Below, in pieces: positions 1-7,415 of a DNA stretch of 64,000 nt. Below the pieces are notes generated by a model, which saw nothing but the letters and a program-made list of their open reading frames with translations, searched no databases and had not been told where the DNA came from. Position 1 is the stretch's first letter. Each line of letters opens with the position of its first letter. A program made the translations under genes and the position numbers. Source of the stretch: Arthrobacter sp. EM1 (GTDB taxonomy: Bacteria > Actinomycetota > Actinomycetes > Actinomycetales > Micrococcaceae); assembly GCF_029964055.1 (NCBI RefSeq), contig NZ_CP124836.1, positions 3,782,001 to 3,846,000 of the forward strand. Direction: 5' to 3'.

Positions 1-349
1 CCTTGTCCGCGAAAAGGGATCCCGCCGCGGCCAGCCCCGTTTCGATAACGACCAGCGCCCAAGAATGCAGCTGGTGTACCGAAAGGAACACGCCGACGGC
101 CAGCCCGCCCACGAGCAGGAGGGCCGCGTGGCCCTGGTGCCTGAGCCGCAGTTGATGAGGTTCGTTGCGGCCATACATGCCGGTCAGGGCGCCGAACACC
201 GCGTAGATCATCAGTTCCGGGCGGCCTGCGGCAAGCAGCGCAAGGGACGGCGCTGCCACGCTGACCGCCACGCGGAAGGCCGAGACGTGGTCTTTGTTGG
301 CTGGCGCCAGGCGGTGGAGGCTGCGGAGATGGGCGCCGAAGGATGGCAC
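1..349 (-). CDS. FUSC-family membrane protein, N-terminal part (cut by window edge)
   Basis: Only the first ~116 residues are inside the window. The reading frame starts at GTG (347-349), with a strong AGGAGG Shine-Dalgarno at 354-359. After a short amphipathic start, the protein has alternating hydrophobic stretches and the segment GALTGMYGRNEPHQLR, typical of the N-terminal half of FUSC/aromatic-acid-exporter proteins in actinobacteria. FUSC members are inner-membrane proteins thought to export organic acids or amphiphiles; the substrate cannot be told here. The gene lies downstream of the transporter at 542-2155 on the same strand, but a terminator-like hairpin separates them, so it probably has its own promoter. 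Family confidence is good; function is inferred. Confidence 0.7.
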   Translation of the reverse strand, partial: MPSFGAHLRSLHRLAPANKDHVSAFRVAVSVAAPSLALLAAGRPELMIYAVFGALTGMYGRNEPHQLRLRHQGHAALLLVGGLAVGVFLSVHQLHSWALVVIETGLAAAGSLFADK

Positions 350-421
350 GGTGCCTCCTGTTCCATGCTGGGGCCGGACGGTTAGCGGCGCGGCTTAGTG
401 CCGGACGTGCCTAAGGCCCGC

Positions 422-454
422 CTTCCGGTGGTTCCCCAGGGGAAACACCGGAAG
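422..454. repeat. 16-bp near-perfect inverted repeat upstream of the FUSC gene
   Basis: The arms 422-437 and 439-454 are complementary except at one position and are separated by one base. The repeat lies about 70-105 bp before the GTG start of the FUSC-like gene, so it may be an operator or a leader hairpin. No U-run follows it on either strand, which argues against a simple terminator. Confidence 0.45.
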
Positions 455-497
455 ACAGGCCTCGATGGGCGGGACTTGCTACAGAATACGGTTTAGC

Positions 498-524
498 AGG
501 CCGGGTTCAGGACAAACCCGGCCT
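498..524 (-). terminator. Hairpin terminator after the ProP-like transporter
   Basis: A perfect 10-bp stem (498-507 with 515-524) and a 7-nt loop sit just past the stop codon of the transporter at 542. It is GC-rich with a weak U-tract, the usual form in this kind of genome. Confidence 0.55.
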
Positions 525-541
525 TGGTGCCAGGGGCTGAC

Positions 542-2155
542 TTAGACTTTGGCGGGTACGGTCCCGGCATCCTCGCGGTTCACGGAATCAGCAGCTGCAT
601 CGGCCGAAGCGCCGGCAAACGGCATATCCATTTCCACCAGGTCGATCAGCGGGTTCTCGTCCTGGTTGGCGACGAGTTCCTTGGCCTCCTCGGGGGTGTC
701 CACGCTGGGCATGGAACCCGGCAGGGGCATCCGGGCCGATTCCTTCAGGAAGTAGATCGCCACGGCACCGACGGCCGAAGTAGCCATCAGGTAGTAAGCA
801 GGCATCATGTCATCGCCGGTGGCGTTAATCAGGGCCGCAACGATAAACGGTGTGGTACCGCCGAAGATGGCCACCGAGAAGTTGTACGCGATGCCCATCG
901 CTCCGTAGCGGCTCGACGTCGGGAACTGCGCGGGCAGGGACGACGCCAGGTTGGCCACATAGAAAGTGACCGGGAAGGCGACCAGGCCAAGGCCCAGCAA
1001 AGTGGACCAGATTTCGCCGACGCCGATCAGCAGGAACGCCGGGGCGGCCAGGACGACGGTGCTCACGGCGCCGATCCACAGTACGGGACGGCGGCCGATC
1101 CGGTCGGAGAGCTTGCCGGTCAGCGGGATGCAGAGACTCATGATGACCAGCACGGGGATCGTCAGCAGGGTGCCGTGAACCGGGTCGTACCCCTTGGACT
1201 CGGTGAGGTAGGTCGGCATGTATGACGTCAGGGCGTAACCGGCAGTATTTGCGGCGGCCACCAGGATCATCGCGACGATGATGGAGCGCCAGTACGCCTT
1301 CACAATGCCTACCGGGCCCTTGGCTACCGCGGCGTCACCGGCGGTTGCGTCCTTGGCCAGGTTCGCCTGGGCGTCCAGGGTGGCTTGGAACTGCGGGGAC
1401 TCCTCGATCCTGCTCCGGAAGTAAACGGCGATCAGACCCAGGGGGCCCGCCACCAGGAACGGGATCCGCCAGCCCCACTGCTCCATCGTGTCCTGACCAA
1501 GGGTCAGCTGCAGCACGGAGACGAGGGCGGCGCCGATCGCGAAGCCGAGGTAGCTCCCGAGGTCCAGGAAGCTGGCGAAGAAGCCGCGCCGCTTATCCGG
1601 GGCGTACTCGCTCACGAACGTGGTGGCTCCGGCGTATTCGCCGCCGGTGGAGAAACCCTGGATGACCTTGAACAGGACCAGCAGCACCGCTGCCCAGATC
1701 CCGATCTGGGCGTAACCCGGCAGGAGGCCGACGGCGAAAGTGCTGGCCGCCATGATCATAAGAGTTGCGGCGAGGACCTTCTGGCGGCCGATCTTGTCGC
1801 CGAGCCAGCCGAACACGACTCCGCCGAGGGGGCGGGCAATAAAGGTGGCGGCGAAGGTTCCCAGCAGGAACAGAGTCTGAACAGACTTGTCCGCTTCCGG
1901 GAGGAACACCGGTCCCATCGTGGTGATCAGGTAACCGAACACACCGACGTCGTACCACTCCATGGTGTTACCTACGATGGTGCCGCCGAGTGCCTTTTTG
2001 AGCATCGGCCGATTAACGACGTTGACGTCGGACTCCTTGAGCCGGCGCCGCGTCCGCAGCTTTGATTTCTTCGCACCCGGGGGGGCAGCTTGGTTGGTTC
2101 GGCCGGCGTCGATCACGCCAGCCGAAGAGTCGGTCATGCTTCGGTCTTTGGGCAT
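542..2155 (-). CDS. MFS transporter, metabolite:H+ symporter type (ProP/ShiA-like)
   Basis: This protein of about 537 residues has twelve predicted membrane segments. It carries the family signatures TMEWYDVGVFGYL near the first helix, GWLGDKIGRQKVL in the loop 2-3 position, QGFSTGGEYAGATTFVSEY and DRIGRRPVL. These are hallmarks of the metabolite:H+ symporter branch, which takes up osmolytes such as proline and betaine or small organic acids. A charged ~45-residue N-terminal tail and an acidic ~60-residue C-terminal tail extend into the cytoplasm. The ATG at 2155 is chosen over an ATG 24 nt upstream because AGGAG lies 8 nt before it. It appears monocistronic. The exact substrate is not visible from sequence. 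Confidence 0.85.
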   Translation of the reverse strand: MPKDRSMTDSSAGVIDAGRTNQAAPPGAKKSKLRTRRRLKESDVNVVNRPMLKKALGGTIVGNTMEWYDVGVFGYLITTMGPVFLPEADKSVQTLFLLGTFAATFIARPLGGVVFGWLGDKIGRQKVLAATLMIMAASTFAVGLLPGYAQIGIWAAVLLVLFKVIQGFSTGGEYAGATTFVSEYAPDKRRGFFASFLDLGSYLGFAIGAALVSVLQLTLGQDTMEQWGWRIPFLVAGPLGLIAVYFRSRIEESPQFQATLDAQANLAKDATAGDAAVAKGPVGIVKAYWRSIIVAMILVAAANTAGYALTSYMPTYLTESKGYDPVHGTLLTIPVLVIMSLCIPLTGKLSDRIGRRPVLWIGAVSTVVLAAPAFLLIGVGEIWSTLLGLGLVAFPVTFYVANLASSLPAQFPTSSRYGAMGIAYNFSVAIFGGTTPFIVAALINATGDDMMPAYYLMATSAVGAVAIYFLKESARMPLPGSMPSVDTPEEAKELVANQDENPLIDLVEMDMPFAGASADAAADSVNREDAGTVPAKV

Positions 2156-2579
2156 TTGGTGCACTCCTATGGAGGTCATTTGCTTGCGACTTGTAGCTGC
2201 CCCGCTCTGGGCAGGCTTTCAATTTTACGTGATTTCGATGGTATTTCCGAGTTTGGTGCCGTACCATCCGCTATTTCGACCCCGCAGGGGGCCGGTTGCG
2301 GGAAATTTCTTTCCGCCGTTTCGCCGCGTCGTTACTGGGAAACTCGCGTCTGCACCGTGGACCGCGCAAATATTTCACGGCCGGGCGGTCTGCCGCCGGT
2401 TTTAGGGCCCGAATCACGCCTCCCGGAACACAACGGGCTCATCCGCGACGGGGCGGGTTCCGGCTCCGGGAAGCACCGCGCAGGAGGGGTATCCAAGGCT
2501 TCCGGAAAGCGCCTAGGGTTGACTGCAACACACTGCTGATCAGCACCGCCGATCGAACGCCACACAAGGAGAACAGTCC
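2156..2579. other. Intergenic region between divergent genes
   Basis: This 424-bp spacer must hold the promoters of the transporter (leftward) and the small gene at 2580 (rightward). TTGACT at 2519-2524 is a possible -35 for the latter, but the -10 is weak. No convincing coding frame or repeat is seen. Confidence 0.4.
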
Positions 2580-2813
2580 ATGACTGGCAATGAAACCACA
2601 AAGAGCAGCAACAGCGGCGCGGAGCCGGACGGCAGGCCGCAGGCCGGCCCGGAGCAGGGGAAGGGCATCAAGTCCCGTCTGACGGACGCCCAAAAGGAGA
2701 TGCTCGCGAGCAAGTCCCGGGGCGGGGCTGGCTCGCAGAGTGTCGGCCACAGCCACAAGCCAACGCACGTCAGCGGCAAACAGGGCCCGGCGGAGAAAAA
2801 GGTCCGCTGGTAA
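2580..2813 (+). CDS. Small basic, disordered hypothetical protein (77 aa)
   Basis: The protein is rich in Lys, Gly, Ser and Gln and has no hydrophobic core. Its end, GPAEKKVRW, is strongly charged. AAGGAG lies 8-9 nt before the ATG, which supports real translation. The composition resembles short stress-associated or nucleic-acid-associated proteins common in Micrococcaceae, but no specific family is recognised. A middle stretch (IKSRLTDAQKEML) could form one amphipathic helix. The next gene on the same strand starts 71 bp later and encodes another small hydrophilic protein, so the two may be co-regulated. Confidence 0.6.
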   Translation: MTGNETTKSSNSGAEPDGRPQAGPEQGKGIKSRLTDAQKEMLASKSRGGAGSQSVGHSHKPTHVSGKQGPAEKKVRW

Positions 2814-2884
2814 CCCTAGAGACATCACCGCCCGGCGGACCTAGGATGGTGGGACGTTTCATTTCATCGTGGAAAGGACGAGCC

Positions 2885-3142
2885 ATGGCGGATCATCACT
2901 CGAAAGACGAGATCGAGCCCGAGGTTGCCGGTCACCTTGCGGAGTCCATGGACGAGGTTCCCGGGCCGGAGAGTAAACGCCCGGAACCCCCGTCGCCCGA
3001 CGACGGCCATGAGTGGCCGGACGGCAGCGGGAAGCACCGCCATCCCAAGGACCGCGACGTTGTCCGGGGACAACAAGGACAGCAGGTGGCGGACGCAGCC
3101 ATCCACCGGCAGAGTCGTCCCCAGGTCCCGCATCACGACTAA
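2885..3142 (+). CDS. Small acidic/hydrophilic hypothetical protein (85 aa)
   Basis: The protein starts MADHHSKDEIEPEVAGHL and is almost entirely hydrophilic, with many Asp, Glu, His, Pro and Gln residues, so it is probably intrinsically disordered. The ATG at 2885 is chosen because GGAAAGGA precedes it; an in-frame ATG 39 nt upstream lacks such a site. No family is recognised. Together with the gene at 2580 it forms a pair of tiny hydrophilic genes next to the NHEJ locus. A shared terminator follows directly, facing ligD. Confidence 0.5.
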   Translation: MADHHSKDEIEPEVAGHLAESMDEVPGPESKRPEPPSPDDGHEWPDGSGKHRHPKDRDVVRGQQGQQVADAAIHRQSRPQVPHHD

Positions 3143-3149
3143 GCACTGC

Positions 3150-3173
3150 GAGGGCCCGCCGCGGCGGGCCCTC
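3150..3173. terminator. Bidirectional terminator between the small gene and ligD
   Basis: A perfect 12+12 bp GC palindrome spans 3150-3173. It lies 7 bp after the stop of the rightward gene and touches the ligD stop codon at 3172-3174, so it can end transcription from both sides. Confidence 0.65.
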
Positions 3174-5652
3174 AGCTGTGTTCGACGACGACGTCGTCCG
3201 GGTTTTTGTCCGGACGCCAGCCACGCCAGACCGGGTGCCGAAGCTTGCCGGATCCCGTCCACTCACCGAACTTAACCTCGCCGACCAGCTTGGCCGACAC
3301 CCACCGGGCGCCGGCGGCGTCTTCCGCGGGAACATCCGCAAACGGTGAGGTCTTGCGCGGCAAAGCCTCCAGCTGCCGGCGCAAGCCGCCGAGTTCGCGG
3401 GTGCTGAAGCCGCTGCCCACACGGCCCACGTAGCGCAGCGTCGGCCCGTCCGGAATGCCCAGCAACAGCGAACCGACGGTGTCGCGGCGCTCGCCGTTGC
3501 CGGGGCGCCAGCCGCCGACCACCACTTCCTGGGTCTTTTCGAACTTTAGCTTGAGCCAGGACCGGCTCCGCTGACCGACGTAGCGGCCGTCCGTGCGCTT
3601 GGCCATGACGCCCTCCAGCCCCAGTTCCTCAACGCTTTCCAGGATGTGCCCGGCATCGCCGTGGATTAGTTGGGAGAGGTCCACCGGGCCGCCGGCAAGG
3701 GTGAAAAATGCTTCCAGCCGTGCCCGCCGCCGGCCGAGCGGCAGGCGGCGCAGGTCCGAGCCGCTCTCGGCCAGGAGGTCAAAAAGCATCAGCCGGACCG
3801 GCGTAGATGCCCGCGCCTGCGCGACGTCGGAGGCACTGCCGAGGTTCATCCGCCCCTGCAGCAGCCCAAAGTCGGGCCGCCCCGAAGGGCCGACGGCGAT
3901 TATCTCGCCGTCGGCGATGAAGTCCTGCTCCGGCCAGCTGGAACGATTGGTCAGTTCCGGATACGCGGCGGACATGTCGTTGCCGTTGCGGCTGATCAGG
4001 CGGATCTTGCCCGCACCCCCGACGATCAGGGCCCGCACCCCGTCCCATTTGAGTTCGAACTGCCAGTCCTTGCCGGGCAGGTCGGCGGCGCTGCCGGGGC
4101 TGGCCAGCATCGGTGAAACGTCCGCCGGATCCGGGGCGGCGGGCAGCGGAGGTTCCTCCTGCGGCGGGGGAGCATGCTCATTCTTCGCGCCCGGCGCGTC
4201 CATCAGGTGGATGAGCCACTGCTCCTCGCCCCTGCCGGTATGGATCAACGCGAACCTGCGGGCGCCGGCCAGCCCGCCGTCGTCCTGGCCGCTGAGGGTG
4301 GCAATGACTTCTTTGCCCGCGATCCACTTCTCGCAATCGTAGTAGCCGTGGTCCCAGATACTGACGGTACCGGCGCCGTATTGGCCCTTGGGGATGGTGC
4401 CTTCGAAGCCCGCATAGTCCATCGGGTGATCCTCGGTCTGGACCGCCAGGTGGTTTGTGGTCCGGCTCGTAGGAACGCCCTTGGGCAGCGCCCAGGAGAC
4501 CAGGACGCCGTCACGCTCCAGCCGGAGGTCATAGTGCAGCCGGCTGGCATGGTGTTCCTGGATGACGAACTTCTCCCGGAGGGTGCCGCCTTCTGAAGCT
4601 GCCCGGTACTGCTCGGCAGTGAAGGGCTCAGGGGTGGAGCCAGCGTCACGATTGGCGCGGTACTTCTCCAGCCGCGGGTCGGTGGCGCCGCCGTCGCCGG
4701 TGGTGTTGCTGCCGTTCGGGCGGCCACCGGGCTGCGCCGTTGCCTTGCGCCCGCCGGAGATGACGGAGAAAGGATCCTTGCCCGACTTCACGCGCGCAAG
4801 GACCTCCCGGTAGTCCAGTTGGTGCAGTGACGGTGAGTTGAGTTCACGCCAGGTCCGCGGAGCCGCCACCGTGGGCCGGAGCCGCCCGCGCAGTGAGTAG
4901 GGAACGATGGTGGTCTTTGCGGCGCTGTTCTGGCTCCAGTCCACCAGGACCTTGCCGGCGCGCAGGGTCCTTTTCATGTCACTGACGGCCAACTCCGGAT
5001 GGTCGGCTTCCAGGGCGCGGGCCAACTCGTGGGCGAAACCCGAAATCTGTTCGGAGCTCTGGCTGCCGTCGAGGGCCGCGTACAGGTGGATGCCTTTGCT
5101 GCCGCTCGTCACGGGTACGGGATCCAGGCCCACGTCCTGCAGGATACTCCGGGCGAGCCAGGCGACCGCGACGCATTCGGCCAGTCCTGCACCCTCACCG
5201 GGATCCAGATCCAGCACCAGCCGGTCCGGCGGCATCTGCTCGCCGTGGGAATCCACGCACCACTGCGGCACGTGTATCTCCAGGGCTGCTGTCTGTGCCA
5301 GCCAGGCCAGTGTGGCCGGGTCGTTGACCAGCGGGTACTGGATGGTGCGCTGCTTGTGGGTGATGGCGGCCCGCGGAACCCAGCCCGGTGTCGAATGGTC
5401 CAGGTTCTTCTGGAAGAACATCTCGCCCGGGGCATCGGCCGTCCCGACGCCGTGCACCCAGCGCTTCCGGGTAGCCGGACGGTCCGCGGCGGCGGGGATC
5501 AGCACCGGCGCCACGGCCGCGTAGTAAGCCATGACTTCGGCCTTGGTGGTACCGGTCTGCGGGTACATCACCTTATCCAGATTGGTGACCACCAGCTCCC
5601 GGCCGCCGACCCGGACCCGCTCCTTGCCGTTCGCCGTCGCCCTTTCAGCCAA
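3172..5652 (-). CDS. ligD: ATP-dependent DNA ligase LigD (polymerase-phosphoesterase-ligase)
   Basis: This protein of about 826 residues is the multifunctional end-processing enzyme of bacterial NHEJ. It fills, trims and seals double-strand breaks held by Ku. An archaeo-eukaryotic primase-like polymerase domain fills roughly residues 15-300, with the metal-binding DLDP motif near residue 150. A 3'-phosphoesterase domain follows (HHASRLHYDLRLE around residue 365, then TEDHPMDYAGFEG). The C-terminal third is the ligase, with the nucleotidylation motif FELKWDGVRA and the distal LKLKF motif. This Pol-PE-Lig order is the actinobacterial form. The start is TTG at 5650-5652, supported by GGAGG 9 nt upstream. 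The gene is divergent from ku across only 40 bp, so both probably share one regulatory region. Confidence 0.95.
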   Translation of the reverse strand: MAERATANGKERVRVGGRELVVTNLDKVMYPQTGTTKAEVMAYYAAVAPVLIPAAADRPATRKRWVHGVGTADAPGEMFFQKNLDHSTPGWVPRAAITHKQRTIQYPLVNDPATLAWLAQTAALEIHVPQWCVDSHGEQMPPDRLVLDLDPGEGAGLAECVAVAWLARSILQDVGLDPVPVTSGSKGIHLYAALDGSQSSEQISGFAHELARALEADHPELAVSDMKRTLRAGKVLVDWSQNSAAKTTIVPYSLRGRLRPTVAAPRTWRELNSPSLHQLDYREVLARVKSGKDPFSVISGGRKATAQPGGRPNGSNTTGDGGATDPRLEKYRANRDAGSTPEPFTAEQYRAASEGGTLREKFVIQEHHASRLHYDLRLERDGVLVSWALPKGVPTSRTTNHLAVQTEDHPMDYAGFEGTIPKGQYGAGTVSIWDHGYYDCEKWIAGKEVIATLSGQDDGGLAGARRFALIHTGRGEEQWLIHLMDAPGAKNEHAPPPQEEPPLPAAPDPADVSPMLASPGSAADLPGKDWQFELKWDGVRALIVGGAGKIRLISRNGNDMSAAYPELTNRSSWPEQDFIADGEIIAVGPSGRPDFGLLQGRMNLGSASDVAQARASTPVRLMLFDLLAESGSDLRRLPLGRRRARLEAFFTLAGGPVDLSQLIHGDAGHILESVEELGLEGVMAKRTDGRYVGQRSRSWLKLKFEKTQEVVVGGWRPGNGERRDTVGSLLLGIPDGPTLRYVGRVGSGFSTRELGGLRRQLEALPRKTSPFADVPAEDAAGARWVSAKLVGEVKFGEWTGSGKLRHPVWRGWRPDKNPDDVVVEHS

Positions 5653-5692
5653 GGGGCTTCACCTCCACGCCGCTGTGCGGTTCACTTGATCC

Positions 5693-6709
5693 ATGAGAGC
5701 CATCTGGAAAGGCGCGATAGCATTTGGGCTGGTCAACGTGCCGGTCAAGGTTTACAGCGCCACCGAAGACCACGACATCAGCCTGCACCAGGTCCACAAC
5801 GCCGACGGCGGGCGGATCCGCTACCAGCGACGCTGCGAAATCTGCAGCAAGATCGTGGACTACGAGGACATCGACAAGGCTTACGAGGACGACGGACAGA
5901 CCGTGGTCCTCAGCCGCGAGGAGCTCAAGTCCATTCCGGCGGAAAACAGCCACGAGATCGACGTGGTGCAGTTTGTGCCGGCGGAGCAGCTGGACCCGAT
6001 GATGTTCGAAAAGAGTTATTACCTGGAGCCGGACTCCAAATCGCCCAAGGCCTACGTCCTGCTGCGCCGTGCGCTTGAAGACACCGACCGGGTGGCCATC
6101 GTCCAGTTTGCGCTGCGCGACAAGACCCGGCTGGGGGCGCTGCGGATCCGCGGGGACGTGCTGGTGCTGCAGGCGCTGCTCTGGGCCGATGAGGTGCGGG
6201 AGGCCAGCTTTTCCTCGCTCGAAACCACTATCCGCATCTCCGCCCAGGAACGTGAAATGTCCGCCGCGCTGGTCGATTCGATGGCGGCGGACTTCGAACC
6301 CGGGCAGTTCACCGACGACTATCAGGCGCAGCTGCGCCTGCTCATCGAGGCGAAGCTGGAGAAGGGGGAGTCCCTGGACACCGAGGAAACCTTTGGCGTC
6401 CCGGCCGCCGGCTCCGGCTCCGGCGAGGTGATCGACCTGATGGAGGCGCTCAAGCGGAGCCTGGAGAAGAAACGCGGGGGACGGGCGGCCACGTCGGACG
6501 ACTCCGCCGGGCCCGGGGCCGCGGCGCCCGCTTCGAAGTCGACGGCCGCGAAGGCTGCTCCCACCCGGACTTCCCGCGCCGCACCCAAGACAGCGCCCAA
6601 GACTGCAGCCAAGACTGTACCGAAGACTGCAGCCAGGGCCGCGCCGAAGGCCGGGACCAAGGCCGCCGGGACAAAAGCGGCCGCGCCGTCCGCGCGGAAA
6701 GAGGCCTGA
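5693..6709 (+). CDS. ku: NHEJ end-binding protein Ku
   Basis: The first ~260 residues form the Ku core: it starts MRAIWKGAIAFGLVNVPVKV and contains the strand-pairing region QFALRDKTRLGALR. The protein forms a homodimeric ring on broken DNA ends and recruits LigD. A CEIC pair near residue 47 is a vestige of a zinc knuckle. The last ~75 residues are a long tail of Lys-Ala-Pro-Thr repeats (AAKTVPKTAARAAPK and relatives), far more basic and repetitive than the minimal Ku and similar in style to histone H1 tails. Such tails in other actinobacterial Ku proteins help DNA binding and sliding. The protein is about 338 aa, against ~270-290 for short Ku forms. Confidence 0.94.
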   Translation: MRAIWKGAIAFGLVNVPVKVYSATEDHDISLHQVHNADGGRIRYQRRCEICSKIVDYEDIDKAYEDDGQTVVLSREELKSIPAENSHEIDVVQFVPAEQLDPMMFEKSYYLEPDSKSPKAYVLLRRALEDTDRVAIVQFALRDKTRLGALRIRGDVLVLQALLWADEVREASFSSLETTIRISAQEREMSAALVDSMAADFEPGQFTDDYQAQLRLLIEAKLEKGESLDTEETFGVPAAGSGSGEVIDLMEALKRSLEKKRGGRAATSDDSAGPGAAAPASKSTAAKAAPTRTSRAAPKTAPKTAAKTVPKTAARAAPKAGTKAAGTKAAAPSARKEA

Positions 6710-6741
6710 GCGGCCGGGCGTCCGGCCCGTGGCCATCTGGA

Positions 6742-6786
6742 TCAGGCGTTCCCGAGCGCGGAGGGCTCAGTCTTCGTCTTCGGCAT
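6742..6786 (-). CDS. Candidate 14-residue peptide
   Basis: An ATG at 6784-6786 is preceded by AGGGAGG at good spacing and opens a frame reading MPKTKTEPSALGNA before a TGA. The ribosome-binding site is the main evidence. It could be a tiny gene, or the site may be chance. It lies in the 300-bp space between ku and ptsH, which otherwise shows no gene and only the ptsH terminator near its right end. Confidence 0.2.
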   Translation of the reverse strand: MPKTKTEPSALGNA

Positions 6787-7014
6787 GGCCTGCCTCCCTG
6801 GCTGGTTGTCGGTGCCGGCGGCATCACCCACCGCCTCCCGAATCTGGCCGGCGGCGGACCGGGACCTCCGCCGGCGGCGGTGTTCCGCTGCCGCGGATTC
6901 CAAACTATCGGTGCGGCAGGCACCTGACAAGCCTTGGCTAAGGGTATGTAGCGGACCTGAGCGGGACGGCCCAGGAACCTGCGGGGCTGCCGGTTGCCGA
7001 CCCTTAACGCAGGA

Positions 7015-7047
7015 GCCCGGCCACACCCTCGGTGGGTGCGGCCGGGC
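7015..7047 (-). terminator. Terminator of the fructose PTS operon
   Basis: Arms 7015-7028 and 7034-7047 form a 14-bp stem with one A-C mismatch and a 5-nt loop. It lies 30 bp after the ptsH stop codon on the leftward strand. Confidence 0.65.
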
Positions 7048-7076
7048 TGTCGCGTTACAGTCGGCGGGCGGTGCTG

Positions 7077-7355
7077 CTATTCGGCGTCGTGGTCCGTTTC
7101 CAGGATCTGGACCAGCCGTTCGAGGGCGGCGTCGGCGCCGTCGCCTTCGGCGCGCAGGACTACCACGTCGCCGTGGGATGCGCCAAGGCTCATCAGGGAC
7201 AGGATGCTGGCAGCATCCATGGCCTCGTCGACAGGCTCACCCAGCCGGGCGATGGTGATCTCGAGATCGAACTCGCCGGCTGCCTCCGCAAAGATGGCGG
7301 CCGGGCGGGCGTGCAGCCCTACACGGCTGGCAATGGTGGCGTTACGTTCGGTCAT
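7077..7355 (-). CDS. ptsH: Phosphocarrier protein HPr
   Basis: This 92-residue protein carries phosphate from enzyme I to the sugar-specific EII. The phosphorylated histidine is in VGLHARPA (His about position 15), and SILSLMSLGA aligns with the regulatory-serine helix of HPr proteins. The length is standard. It is the last gene of the leftward fructose operon, about 60 bp after the EII gene, so the cell's HPr may be made mainly with the fructose system. No gene for enzyme I lies in the window. Confidence 0.93.
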   Translation of the reverse strand: MTERNATIASRVGLHARPAAIFAEAAGEFDLEITIARLGEPVDEAMDAASILSLMSLGASHGDVVVLRAEGDGADAALERLVQILETDHDAE

Positions 7356-7415
7356 TTCTGCTCCTTGGATTCAGCATGGGGATGTCAGCGTGGAAAATCT
7401 TCCCGGCCGCTTCAA

